A stretch of DNA of 26,009 nucleotides from Bacillota bacterium (lineage in GTDB: Bacteria; Bacillota; Clostridia; Oscillospirales; Ruminococcaceae), in the NCBI GenBank assembly GCA_023394255.1, contig JAEXAZ010000251.1:1-26009 (forward strand). The letters are read 5' to 3'. Of this stretch, positions 15,671-22,300 are shown one piece after another. Position numbers and translations under genes: made by a program. Numbering within the stretch: position 1 is the first letter of the stretch; the number at the start of each line of letters is the position of its first letter. The notes below the pieces were generated by a model. The model was given only the letters and a program-made list of their open reading frames with translations, searched no databases and was not told the origin of the DNA.

Positions 15671-16054
15671 GTGTTTGGATTGATCACTTTTCCCACGAGC
15701 AGGGATATTTACATCGAAGTTGACGGCAGGCGTCTGGCGGCCGCGCAGAGCTACAAGGCCAAAAGTACGCAGGACAGCCGCCCGGTGGAGGCGTTCGGTT
15801 CCTCCGAGCCGGTCGGCACGGTGGGCGGCAGAATCCGCCATCTGCTGGAGCTGACGCGTGTGCGCCTGCTGGACCCGGCGGGACTGGATTTTTACGGGCT
15901 GGATGATTTTAACGTGGTAATCGTCAGGCCCGACCGCAAAATCATCTATTCCGGCTGCCGGTGGCTCGCGATTGACGAAACGGTGAACCTGGGAGACCCG
16001 GTTTACGAAACGCTGTCCCTGACGGCATGCCGCAGGCTGGAGGTATGCCTGTGA
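15671..16054 (+). CDS. Tail tube protein (XkdM-like)
   Basis: 127 residues. TSRDIYIEVDGRRLAAAQSYKAKSTQDSRPVEAFGSSEP and the later IIYSGCRWLAIDETVNLGDPVYETLSLTA match contractile-tail tube proteins, whose hexameric rings form the inner tube. It lies directly after the sheath gene, as expected. Start: TTG 15656 is in frame, but AAAGGA lies just after it and sits 6 nt before GTG 15671, so I prefer GTG. TTG 15680 is also possible. Confidence 0.75.
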   Translation: MFGLITFPTSRDIYIEVDGRRLAAAQSYKAKSTQDSRPVEAFGSSEPVGTVGGRIRHLLELTRVRLLDPAGLDFYGLDDFNVVIVRPDRKIIYSGCRWLAIDETVNLGDPVYETLSLTACRRLEVCL

Positions 16055-16422
16055 GCGCGCAGAAGCTGCCGGAAAACCGGTTTCGCGTGCGGTATCTGGG
16101 GCGTGAGTTTTGTTTTTGCAGGCAGAGCGCGCTGGAACAGATTGAACAGCGGGGGCTGGCCGCCCGCCTGACCCCGCTGCTGCTGGCGGGCGGCGTTGAC
16201 ACCGCGCAGGCGCAGGCGCTGGCCTGCAACTGCACGCTGCTCTGGCAGGTTCTGGAGGACGGGGATAGCGGGAATGTGCCGGAAGACATCCTGCGCCGGT
16301 TCACATTGGAGCAGATCGCCGACCTTTGCGCGCTTTATTTTGAGCAGGGTGACTTCACCGAATCCGGGGTCAGCGAATGCTGCGGAACGGACGAACTCCG
16401 GGGAGGTGAGCAGGATGGTTAA
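16051..16422 (+). CDS. Probable tail assembly chaperone (XkdN position)
   Basis: 123 residues from GTG 16051, which overlaps the tube stop as GTGA. GGAGG lies 7 nt upstream, so the in-frame ATG codons at 16027 and 16045 are less likely. The protein is helical, with RYLGREFCFCRQSALEQIEQRG, ARLTPLLLAGG, CTLLWQVLEDGDSGNVPEDILRRFTLEQIADLCALYFEQ and a cysteine-containing acidic tail. Tail chaperones normally sit between tube and tape-measure genes and bind the tape-measure protein. Here the following gene is only 111 codons. I see no convincing frameshift site. Confidence 0.5.
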   Translation: MSAQKLPENRFRVRYLGREFCFCRQSALEQIEQRGLAARLTPLLLAGGVDTAQAQALACNCTLLWQVLEDGDSGNVPEDILRRFTLEQIADLCALYFEQGDFTESGVSECCGTDELRGGEQDG

Positions 16423-16750
16423 TCTTTCGGCCGAACTGGCGCGGAACCTGGAAGTTTACAACCGGTATTACCAGTCGCGCGCGGCGGTGGAAACCCCGTT
16501 CAAGGTGGATGTCCCCATGGTGGGCGACTCCTATATGGACACCGAAAGGCCGCTGGGAACAGACAGCGCGCGGGAAACGGAACCGGCGGAGCCGGCCGGT
16601 TTCGGGATTGACGATGAGATTGCGGAAGTTACCTACCGTTCCCCAATTCCGGGCGACCTTGATTTTCTGGGACTTGTCAATGACCGGCTCAAGACACAGT
16701 CCCGCCGGTATCCGCACCCGATCACCAATGAAATGGAGGAGGTGGGCTGA
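16415..16750 (+). CDS. 111-aa protein of unknown function in the tape-measure slot
   Basis: I do not recognise this protein. It has a short N-terminal helix (LSAELARNLEVYNRYYQSRAA), a stretch FKVDVPMVGDSYMDTERPLG, a Glu/Pro/Ala linker (about 51-60) and a C-terminal segment EVTYRSPIPGDLDFLGLVNDRLKTQSRRYP. There is no transmembrane segment, no long coiled coil and no repeat, so it does not look like a normal tape measure, which is usually several hundred to over a thousand residues. GGAGGTGAG precedes ATG 16415. It overlaps the chaperone-like gene by 8 nt and the next gene by 1 nt. It could be a drastically shortened tape measure, a tube plug, or an unrelated baseplate part. Confidence 0.55.
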   Translation: MVNLSAELARNLEVYNRYYQSRAAVETPFKVDVPMVGDSYMDTERPLGTDSARETEPAEPAGFGIDDEIAEVTYRSPIPGDLDFLGLVNDRLKTQSRRYPHPITNEMEEVG

Positions 16751-17121
16751 TGGCCGCGAACCTTCAGTTTGGGAATTATGTGTTCGCGCACAATCCCCGT
16801 AAAATCGAACTGGTATGCGCGCAGAAGCTTGCGGCTTACCTTCTGCCTTTTTACGGCGCGGTTACCCAGAACCTCGGCGCCAGCTGCCGGAGCGTGCGCT
16901 GTGAGGGCGAGGTATTTGCCGCCGACGCGCGCGGAGCGGCTGAAGAAGCGGCCGCGATCGGGGCGCTGCGCGGCAGGGAGGAGCTGCTCTATCTGCCGAC
17001 GGGAGAGCGCTTCCGCGCGGTGGTTTCCCGGTTTTCCTGCACGGCGCAGGGGGACGGCAGGGTGCTCTCCTACCGGATAGACTTTTCCGAAACGGACAGC
17101 GCGGGGGAGGCGGAGGAATGA
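16750..17121 (+). CDS. Baseplate/tail-tip protein, gpU-like
   Basis: 123 residues. FGNYVFAHNPRKIELVCAQK, PFYGAVTQNLGASCRSVRCEGEVFA and LYLPTGERFRAVVSRFSCTAQGDGRVLSYRIDFSE resemble small proteins that follow the tape measure in contractile phages (P2 gpU-like or the N-terminal part of XkdP/gp53-like proteins). No LysM domain is present, unlike PBSX XkdP. ATG overlaps the upstream stop by one base (TGATG). The link is by pattern and order. Confidence 0.5.
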   Translation: MAANLQFGNYVFAHNPRKIELVCAQKLAAYLLPFYGAVTQNLGASCRSVRCEGEVFAADARGAAEEAAAIGALRGREELLYLPTGERFRAVVSRFSCTAQGDGRVLSYRIDFSETDSAGEAEE

Positions 17122-18089
17122 GCATAGCGCCGGAAAACCTCACTTTTTATGGCCTGGACCGGGATCTGATCCGTGTGAATCTGCCGCGCCCCCTGGAATT
17201 TGAGCTGGTGAAATCATTTGATTCGCCCGCGCATTCGTTTGAGGGGGATTTCCCCTGCGGGAAGGCGTACCCGGAATTCTTTTATGTGGAATTCTGGGAC
17301 GGACAAACGCGGCTGTTCCGGGGGCTTGTCGATGAACAGACGGTGACGGAAAACGACTGCGGGCGGCGGCTCAGGCTGATTGCGCGCAGCAGGGGCTCTC
17401 TTTTGCTGGATAACGAAGCCCGCCCGCAGACCTATCAGAATGTGGATTTGCAGGATATTTTTGAAAACCATATCCGTCCTTACGGGTTTTCGGTGCTGGA
17501 CGCACAAACCCTTCCGCTGATCAATGTTTTCCCTGTTTTAAAAGGGACAAGCGAGTGGGAAGTATTTTATAACTTTTTTCGCAACAGCGGCCACGGGATT
17601 GCCTATATCAATGACGAAAACAAAGTGATCTGCTGCGAGCACCCCGATACCGGCGTGATACGCAGCATTTCCAACCGGGATTCCGCCGCGATGCGTTACA
17701 GCAGCCTGAAGATCGTGAACAACCGATATTCGCCGGTAACGGAGTATATCATCCGTGACCAGGACGGCGCGTACAGCTATTCCTATCAGAACCCCGATCA
17801 GACGACGGGGCTGGCCCGCAGACGGTATCTGATTCCGTCGGGGGAGTTTATGGACGCATCTTATGCCGGACGGTTTGAGGCGTTTCTGCGGATCAAACGC
17901 TCCATGCTGGGCAAACGGGTGATTACCGCGACGGTTCCGGGCTATCGGGCAGCCTCCCTTTGCGACAGGGTCAATCTGGATGCGGGCCTTTGCCGGTATG
18001 ACGGGCTGTTTGTCCATCAGCTTCGCTGGAAACTGTCCGCCGGAGGCGTTTCCACCACGTTTACCCTGATCGATCCGCAGTTTATTTAA
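17118..18089 (+). CDS. Baseplate hub protein (Mu gp44/XkdQ-like)
   Basis: 323 residues. The domain order matches the hub family: an N-terminal beta domain (RPLEFELVKSFDSPAHSFEGDFP, LFRGLVDEQTV), a middle segment (DIFENHIRPYGFSVLDAQTLPL, GTSEWEVFYNFFRNSG) and a C-terminal half with SPVTEYIIRDQDG and LGKRVITATVPGYRAASLCDRVNLD. The hub trimer closes the tube and carries the spike. No lytic domain (lysozyme or NlpC/P60) is fused, and no separate spike gene is seen. The start overlaps the upstream stop as ATGA. Confidence 0.7.
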   Translation: MSIAPENLTFYGLDRDLIRVNLPRPLEFELVKSFDSPAHSFEGDFPCGKAYPEFFYVEFWDGQTRLFRGLVDEQTVTENDCGRRLRLIARSRGSLLLDNEARPQTYQNVDLQDIFENHIRPYGFSVLDAQTLPLINVFPVLKGTSEWEVFYNFFRNSGHGIAYINDENKVICCEHPDTGVIRSISNRDSAAMRYSSLKIVNNRYSPVTEYIIRDQDGAYSYSYQNPDQTTGLARRRYLIPSGEFMDASYAGRFEAFLRIKRSMLGKRVITATVPGYRAASLCDRVNLDAGLCRYDGLFVHQLRWKLSAGGVSTTFTLIDPQFI

Positions 18090-18110
18090 TGCAGAAAGGA
18101 TGAGACAACG

Positions 18111-18464
18111 ATGGATGTTCTTCTTGAAGACGGCGATATCGTTCTGGATCACCGGGGCATGCCGGTGCGGATAACAGGAAAACGCGAACTGGCGCAGCGC
18201 GCCGTCATACGGCTTGCGGTCAAACGCGGTTCCCTGCCCTGCCATCCGGAATTCGGCAGCAGGCTGCACCGGCTGGGGCAGACGGGTTCCCGCGAGCGGC
18301 TGGACCAGGCGGCGCTTGCGGCGGTGCGCGAAGCGCTCGCACCCATCGGGGAACTGAAAGTGCTCTCCGTGGGCTGCCATTACGACGGGGAAAACAGCCG
18401 CCTTTCCGTCCGTGTACGCGCGGCGGCGGAGGAAAGCCCCGTTTCACTGGAGGTGACCCTGTGA
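18111..18464 (+). CDS. Baseplate wedge protein, gp25/XkdS-like
   Basis: 117 residues. GDIVLDHRGMPVRITGKRELAQRAVIRLAVKRGSLPCHPEFGSRLHRLG is the conserved core of the gp25/DUF2634 group of wedge proteins, which nucleate sheath assembly. ESPVSLEVTL ends the fold. AGAAAGGATGAG precedes ATG by about 8 nt. The 21-nt gap before it is one of the few in the locus. The next gene starts on its stop (GTGA). Confidence 0.75.
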   Translation: MDVLLEDGDIVLDHRGMPVRITGKRELAQRAVIRLAVKRGSLPCHPEFGSRLHRLGQTGSRERLDQAALAAVREALAPIGELKVLSVGCHYDGENSRLSVRVRAAAEESPVSLEVTL

Positions 18465-19507
18465 CGGAAGCCGATTTTTACCAGGCGATGGAGGCAAAAT
18501 ACCGGGAGCTGACAGGAATCATACCCGATGAGGCTTCCGATACCGCGATCCGGTTTCATACGCTGGCGGCGGAGCTGGAACGCTTTTCCGAAAGGCTTGC
18601 GGAGGCCGAAAAACAAAGCTCTCCCCGCACAGCCGTGGGCGAAGCGCTGGAACTGCATGCCGAAGGCAGGGGCATCTTCCGAAAGCCCGCCTCCTGTGCG
18701 GCGGGCGCGATCGTATTTTCCCGCGCGGGCGCAAAGGGCGCGGCAACCATCCCCGAAGGGACTGTTTGCGCGGCGGCGGACGGCACGGACTATGTTACCG
18801 CCGAGCCGGCGGAGTTCGGGGAAGAGGATACACAGGTATCGGCGGCGGCAAGGGCGGCCCGCGCCGGAGCCGCAGGGAATGCGGCCGCCGGCGCGATTGT
18901 CCGGGTCCGGCAGGTTTTGGGATTTTCCGCGGAAAACCCGGAGCCGTTCACAGGCGGGTGCGATGCCGAAAGCGACGAAGCCCTGCGCCGCAGGGTGCTG
19001 GACGCCTGCTTTGCTCCAAACACCGGCATTAATCTTGCTTTTTACCGGCAGGCCGCCCAGTCGGCGGACGGTGTGCAGTCTGCATCCTGTACGGCAGGTA
19101 CCGATCCCGGCGAAGTGATTGTTTACCTTGCGGGGGATGGGAACGGGCCGGTTCCGGAGGCCCTAAAAACAGCGGTACAGGAACAACTGAACCGGATGCG
19201 GGAACCGTTTGCGAAAATCGTTGTGCGGGACGCGGCCGTTCTTTCCACAACTATTTCGCTGGCAGTGGAAAAAACGCAAGGCTCAAAATCGGCCGGCGTA
19301 TGCGAAGCGCTGCGGGCAGAAATACAAAAGAAGCTCTTGGGGCTTGCGGTTGGTGAAGAGCTGACGCTTGCGGCGCTTGCGCGGGTGATCGTGCAAAGCG
19401 GGCTTGCGGAAAACTGGAAGATTCTTTCCCCCGCACAGGATGTGGTTCCGGACGCCTCGCAGGTTGTGCGCGCCGGCACCGTGACGGTAACGGAATGGGG
19501 GGCTTAG
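18461..19507 (+). CDS. Baseplate J-family protein (gpJ/XkdT-like)
   Basis: 348 residues, normal length. Landmarks are an N-terminal helix (ADFYQAMEAKYRELTGIIPD), AAARAARAGAAGNAAAGAIVRV (about 128-148) and GGCDAESDEALRRRVLDACFAPNTGINLAFYRQAAQ (about 166-200), the classic signature of Baseplate_J proteins, then a C-terminal half with the VVRDAAVLSTTISLAVE strand. It forms the wedge ring that changes shape when contraction is triggered. GTG start inside the upstream stop. Confidence 0.88.
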   Translation: MTEADFYQAMEAKYRELTGIIPDEASDTAIRFHTLAAELERFSERLAEAEKQSSPRTAVGEALELHAEGRGIFRKPASCAAGAIVFSRAGAKGAATIPEGTVCAAADGTDYVTAEPAEFGEEDTQVSAAARAARAGAAGNAAAGAIVRVRQVLGFSAENPEPFTGGCDAESDEALRRRVLDACFAPNTGINLAFYRQAAQSADGVQSASCTAGTDPGEVIVYLAGDGNGPVPEALKTAVQEQLNRMREPFAKIVVRDAAVLSTTISLAVEKTQGSKSAGVCEALRAEIQKKLLGLAVGEELTLAALARVIVQSGLAENWKILSPAQDVVPDASQVVRAGTVTVTEWGA

Positions 19508-19509
19508 GC

Positions 19510-20106
19510 ATGGGATTGTTTCAGGCGACCGCGGCGACGGGGCTATATCGCCTGCGCGCCGGGGACGCGGTGGTAAACGAACTGCTCGCCCTGCAGGCGG
19601 GGCTTGACCTGATTGCGCAAAGATCGCAGTCGTTTGAGCGGTCATCGTTTCCCGGCCTTATGAGCAGGGCACAGCTTGAGCGGGCGCTTGCGCTCTATCG
19701 GCTGGATGCGCCGGAAGAAACGGGGGACGAACCCCTGCGCCGCGCGCTGAAAGCACTAACGGCACCCTGCGGGCACAGCCTGGAAAGCATAGAAACGTTT
19801 TTGGGGGAATTGGGCGCGGACGTCACATTGGAGGAGCAGCCGGATACACGGTGCATCACTGTAAAAGGGGCCGTGGGCGGATTGCTGCGGGACAGCAGGG
19901 CTTTATGTGATCTGCTTGCCAAACTGCTTCCCCCAGACGCCGCCATTGAGGAGGCGCTGGGGATGCTGACATGGGAGATGCTCGACGGGTTTGATATCCC
20001 CTTCGATGTGCTGGACGCACGGGATTTTACATGGACATGGCTGGAAACCAGCGGTCATCTGCTGGGAAACGGGACGGAAGGACGGGATGAAAATGGCCAG
20101 CAGTAA
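19510..20106 (+). CDS. Baseplate/tail protein I-like (XkdU, DUF2313-like)
   Basis: 198 residues from ATG 19510, which follows GGGGGG by 7 nt. An in-frame ATG at 19495 overlaps the J-gene end and is less likely. LYRLRAGDAVVNELLALQAGLDLIAQRSQSFERSSF, RALKALTAPCGHSLESIETFLGELGADVTLEE and a C-terminal TFTW-like FTWTWLETSGHLL fit the gpI/XkdU group that links wedge and fibre. It comes directly after the J protein, as in PBSX. It overlaps the next gene by 20 nt. Confidence 0.7.
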   Translation: MGLFQATAATGLYRLRAGDAVVNELLALQAGLDLIAQRSQSFERSSFPGLMSRAQLERALALYRLDAPEETGDEPLRRALKALTAPCGHSLESIETFLGELGADVTLEEQPDTRCITVKGAVGGLLRDSRALCDLLAKLLPPDAAIEEALGMLTWEMLDGFDIPFDVLDARDFTWTWLETSGHLLGNGTEGRDENGQQ

Positions 20107-20557
20107 CAGCACGGCGAACCTGCATCTCAACCAGTGGCTGGGATCGGACAAGCCGAAAATGGAGGATTTCAACAGCGACAACAGAAAACTGGATGAGGCC
20201 GTGGGAGCCCATCTTGCCGATGGGGAACGGCATATCCGGGCGGAGGAGCGGCTTTCCTGGAATGCGGGAATCCCGATCGTTGGCACCTATACCGGCGATG
20301 GCCAGAGCTCCCAGCGGATAACGCTTGGATTCCGCCCGTCCTTCGGAATTGTCTTTGCCATAGACCAGGCGGTGGTACGCGTATCCGGAAGCAATGTGAT
20401 TCTGTTTACGGCTCTTCTGGGGCCAAACGGCGCATCGATCGGCGTCTCGGCGGACGACACCGGATTTGACGCCTATTACGCACCCGCGGCAATCGGCGGA
20501 CGAATCACAAATATGAATGCTCCGGATATCGTATACCAGTACATTTTGTTTCGATAG
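20087..20557 (+). CDS. Short tail-fibre-like protein
   Basis: 156 residues. The N-terminal half is polar and helical (LHLNQWLGSDKPKMEDFNSDNRKLDEAVGAHL), a usual attachment region of small Clostridial fibres. The C-terminal ~90 residues, GTYTGDGQSSQRITLGFRPSFGIVFAIDQ and following, match a beta-rich module common at fibre tips (the GTYTGNG...F.P repeats). It is very short for a fibre and no chaperone follows. GGAAGGACGGG precedes ATG 20087; ATG 20093 is an alternative. It is the last gene before the terminator and the likely receptor-contact protein. Confidence 0.65.
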   Translation: MKMASSNSTANLHLNQWLGSDKPKMEDFNSDNRKLDEAVGAHLADGERHIRAEERLSWNAGIPIVGTYTGDGQSSQRITLGFRPSFGIVFAIDQAVVRVSGSNVILFTALLGPNGASIGVSADDTGFDAYYAPAAIGGRITNMNAPDIVYQYILFR

Positions 20558-20570
20558 GCGACAAAACAAT

Positions 20571-20612
20571 CGGGAACAGGCGCTCCGGCCGCCTGTTCCC
20601 GTAAAATTTTTT
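20571..20612 (+). terminator. Terminator of the phage-like locus
   Basis: A perfect 12-bp stem CGGGAACAGGCG (20571-20582) with CGCCTGTTCCCG (20590-20601), 7-nt loop, then TAAAATTTTTT. It lies 14 nt after the last phage gene and insulates rpsT. Confidence 0.92.
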
Positions 20613-20623
20613 AGCCGCGGGTA

Positions 20624-20652
20624 TTGATTTCTCTGAAAAATTATGCTATTAT
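20624..20652 (+). promoter_or_regulatory. Promoter of rpsT
   Basis: TTGATT (20624-20629), a 17-bp spacer and TATTAT (20647-20652), placed just after the phage-locus terminator and 37 nt before rpsT. It gives rpsT its own transcription. Confidence 0.75.
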
Positions 20653-20689
20653 AACTTGTACTGTCTAGTAAGTCAAGGAGGTGTAACCT

Positions 20690-20953
20690 ATGCCGAACAT
20701 TAAATCTGCAAAAAAGAGAGTGCTTGTCAGCGAGAAAAAGGCTCTTCAGAATAAAACTCTTAAGACCAATCTCAAAACCGTTTTGAAAAAAGCCGATGCA
20801 GCTGTTGTCACCGGTGCTGCCGACAGCGCCGAAGCAGTGAAAGTGGCAATCAAAAAGGTGGATCAGGCTGTAGCGAAGAATCTGCTGCATAAAAACACTG
20901 CTGCACACAAAAAATCCGCGCTGATGAAGAAGCTCGCTGTTGCTTCCAAATAA
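20690..20953 (+). CDS. rpsT: 30S ribosomal protein S20
   Basis: 87 residues, standard length and very basic. MPNIKSAKKRVLVSEKKALQNK at the N-terminus and AVAKNLLHKNTAAHKKSALMKKL at the C-terminus are the S20 helices that bind 16S rRNA. AAGGAGGTG precedes ATG by 7 nt, a strong site. It has its own promoter and terminator. It marks the right host boundary of the phage-like locus. Confidence 0.98.
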   Translation: MPNIKSAKKRVLVSEKKALQNKTLKTNLKTVLKKADAAVVTGAADSAEAVKVAIKKVDQAVAKNLLHKNTAAHKKSALMKKLAVASK

Positions 20954-20985
20954 GCAGACGGCTGGGCGAACACATCTGTTTTGAA

Positions 20986-21014
20986 ACACTGTCACCACTG
21001 GTGGCGGTGTTTTT
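20986..21014 (+). terminator. Terminator of rpsT
   Basis: ACACTGTCACC (20986-20996) and GGTGGCGGTGT (21000-21010) pair along 11 positions with two G-T wobbles, 3-nt loop, followed by TTTTG and TTTT. Confidence 0.85.
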
Positions 21015-21054
21015 GTTTTGCTATAAAAAAGATACTGTTCAGGACGGGAAGCGC

Positions 21055-21091
21055 TTGACAGGGCCAGCCTATCATGTTAGGCTGGCCCTGT
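21055..21091 (+). promoter_or_regulatory. Promoter overlapped by a 34-bp perfect-arm palindrome
   Basis: TTGACA (21055-21060) is followed after 17 bp by TGT-TAGGCT (extended -10, 21075-21083). An inverted repeat with perfect 14-bp arms, ACAGGGCCAGCCTA (21058-21071) and TAGGCTGGCCCTGT (21078-21091), 6-nt loop, covers both boxes. No T-run on either side, so it is not a terminator. Repressor binding here would shut the promoter. Confidence 0.5.
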
Positions 21092-21092
21092 A

Positions 21093-21108
21093 GTCTACTT
21101 GGATAGAC
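21093..21108. promoter_or_regulatory. Operator-like dyad for a BlaI/CopY-type regulator
   Basis: GTCTA (21093-21097) and TAGAC (21104-21108) form a dyad between the promoter and the BlaI-family remnant. BlaI/MecI/CopY regulators bind dyads of about this form. GTAGTCTAC (21090-21098) is a second small palindrome overlapping it. Confidence 0.45.
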
Positions 21109-21122
21109 AGGAGACGTCTTAT

Positions 21123-21264
21123 TTGGGTCAGGAATTAAAGCTGTACGACGCGGAGTTCCGGCTTGCCGGCATTGTGTGGGAACACGAGCCTGTTCAGTCC
21201 GGCGGGTTTGCGAAACGATGCGGACGAAATCAAACAACTGATCGACCGGGTTAGGGAGGGGTAG
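21123..21264 (+). pseudogene. Internally deleted BlaI/MecI-family repressor remnant
   Basis: From TTG 21123 (AGGAG 9 nt upstream) the frame reads LGQELKLYDAEFRLAGIVWEHEPVQSG, the N-terminus of the winged-helix BlaI/MecI/CopY family. It then stops matching and ends at 21254. In the +1 frame the last 18 codons (LRNDADEIKQLIDRVREG, stop 21262-21264) look like the family's C-terminal helix. So the middle of a roughly 120-residue protein has been deleted with loss of frame, leaving both ends. The DNA-binding helix is gone, so no working repressor is made. Its operator-like sites and the coupled downstream gene remain. Confidence 0.65.
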
Positions 21265-21266
21265 CG

Positions 21267-22226
21267 TTGGAAACAAGGATCGGACGCGTTTTTCGGCGTG
21301 TGCTGTATATAGGTATCGCTTTGCTTGTGGTTGTTGTGTTGATGCTGCTTGCCAATCCGAACAGGAAACCCGCGACATCACCCGCCGAAACAGTTGTCCC
21401 GGAAGATGGCGAGGCCGAAAAACTTGCCGCAAAGCTGCTAAGGGCGCAGGCGGATGCCGCCGCCGGCAGGGATGTGCGCGAATTTGCCGCGAGCGAAGCC
21501 GGATTGAACAAGTTGATTTCCGCCGCGGAACCTGAACCCGCTGAGGAGGAGCCCTTGTATTCCGTTATGAAGCTGGGGCGGGACGGGATGGTTCTGACAG
21601 CCCGTTCACCTCTTTCCGCTATGGAAACGGAACTTGCAAAACAGGCGGTTTTCAACTACCTGGTCAAATCCGCCGCTGCCCCGGCGCTGGATATCGCTTC
21701 GCTGGCTTACAGTTATCTGATCCGCGCGTCCTACGGGGACGGGACTGTTTCCGACTACTATGCGTTCACTTTGGACGGGTTTGCCTATATGCAGGGCGGG
21801 AGAAGCGGGCGATACAGCAGGCTGGATGACACCCTTTATTACGCGCTGGCCGCGATGACGGACGGGCAGGATTCGCCGACGGATGCCGTGCAGGCTGATC
21901 TTGAGTCGCGGAAAGCCACGGGCGCTGTCATCAGCATGACGATACAATCCGTCTCGGTGTCGCCCGAGGAAACTGCCCGCGTGCGGAAAATGTATGCCGG
22001 CAGTGAGCTTGCGGAGAAAAACGGCTGGTCGGACGATTACATTGAAAACAATCTGCTCGCGGTCTTCGCGCAGTATACCGTGGATTATGATAACACGAAG
22101 GTGCCCTATCCGGAGGGGGCGCTGGAACAGTATTTTTACCTGACCAGAAAAGACGAACAGTCCTCCTGGGCTGTATGGGACGCGATGAGTCCGTCAGATC
22201 GGAAGGAAACGCCCGGGCTTGGCTGA
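21267..22226 (+). CDS. Membrane-anchored protein of unknown function
   Basis: 319 residues from TTG 21267, which follows GGGAGGGG by about 6 nt and lies 2 nt after the BlaI-remnant stop, so it was coupled to that gene. Residues 12-29 form one hydrophobic anchor (VLYIGIALLVVVVLMLLA) after a basic N-terminus, so the rest should be outside the cell. An acidic/Ala-rich linker (about 35-90) precedes the globular part. The last ~80 residues (ISMTIQSVSVSPEETARV, FAQYTVDYDNTKVPYPEGALEQYFYLTRKDE) resemble DUF4829-like extracytoplasmic domains, but I cannot confirm it. BlaI regulators are usually paired with a membrane sensor or a regulated target; this could be the target. No peptidase HExxH motif is present, so it is not BlaR1. 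Confidence 0.6.
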   Translation: METRIGRVFRRVLYIGIALLVVVVLMLLANPNRKPATSPAETVVPEDGEAEKLAAKLLRAQADAAAGRDVREFAASEAGLNKLISAAEPEPAEEEPLYSVMKLGRDGMVLTARSPLSAMETELAKQAVFNYLVKSAAAPALDIASLAYSYLIRASYGDGTVSDYYAFTLDGFAYMQGGRSGRYSRLDDTLYYALAAMTDGQDSPTDAVQADLESRKATGAVISMTIQSVSVSPEETARVRKMYAGSELAEKNGWSDDYIENNLLAVFAQYTVDYDNTKVPYPEGALEQYFYLTRKDEQSSWAVWDAMSPSDRKETPGLG

Positions 22227-22300
22227 GCGGACATACATAATTCAAAAATAAAACAAAAAATTTTGGCATGTTTTTTGGAAATTCTCGCAACAAATCTCCA

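Larger units (their letters stand above)
8611..20612 (+). mobile_element. PBSX-like phage-particle locus without tape measure, lysis, integrase or regulatory genes
   Basis: Eighteen same-strand genes run from the terminase small subunit to a fibre-like protein and end at a strong terminator. The order (packaging, portal, protease, capsid, connectors, sheath, tube, chaperone, baseplate, fibre) is that of contractile-tailed phages, closest to Bacillus PBSX xtm/xkd. Most neighbours overlap by 1 to 20 nt; the only larger gaps are 33 nt before the capsid gene, 15 nt before the first connector, 27 nt before the tube gene and 21 nt before the gp25-like gene. No frame is broken. Absent are a long tape-measure ORF, scaffold, holin, endolysin, integrase, repressor and replication genes. 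No att direct repeats were recognised at the edges, and base composition looks similar to the host genes. I infer a long-resident, probably domesticated element. Confidence 0.85.

Noticed and set aside
14300..15841. A 513-codon open frame on the minus strand opposite the sheath gene
   Set aside because: It is the antisense shadow of a GC-rich coding region, rich in Arg/His/Ala with no recognisable motif and no ribosome binding site. The plus-strand genes explain the sequence.
16360..16430. Programmed frameshift joining the chaperone-like gene to the 111-aa gene, as in many phage tail operons
   Set aside because: The second frame is open upstream, but no convincing slippery heptamer is visible near the end of the first gene, and the 111-aa gene has its own strong ribosome binding site and ATG.
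8544..20648. AAAAATTTATGCAT near 8545 and AAAAATTATGCTAT near 20636 as attL/attR of the phage-like locus
   Set aside because: They differ by an indel, are low-complexity AT-rich sequence, and the right copy is part of the rpsT promoter. With no integrase in the locus, chance is the better explanation.
21055..21120. The palindrome near 21058-21091 as a second rpsT terminator
   Set aside because: There is no T-run on either strand, and rpsT already has a good terminator at 20986-21014. The overlap with TTGACA suggests a promoter element.
21267..22226. The gene after the BlaI remnant as a BlaR1-type sensor peptidase
   Set aside because: It has only one membrane segment and no HExxH zinc-peptidase motif.
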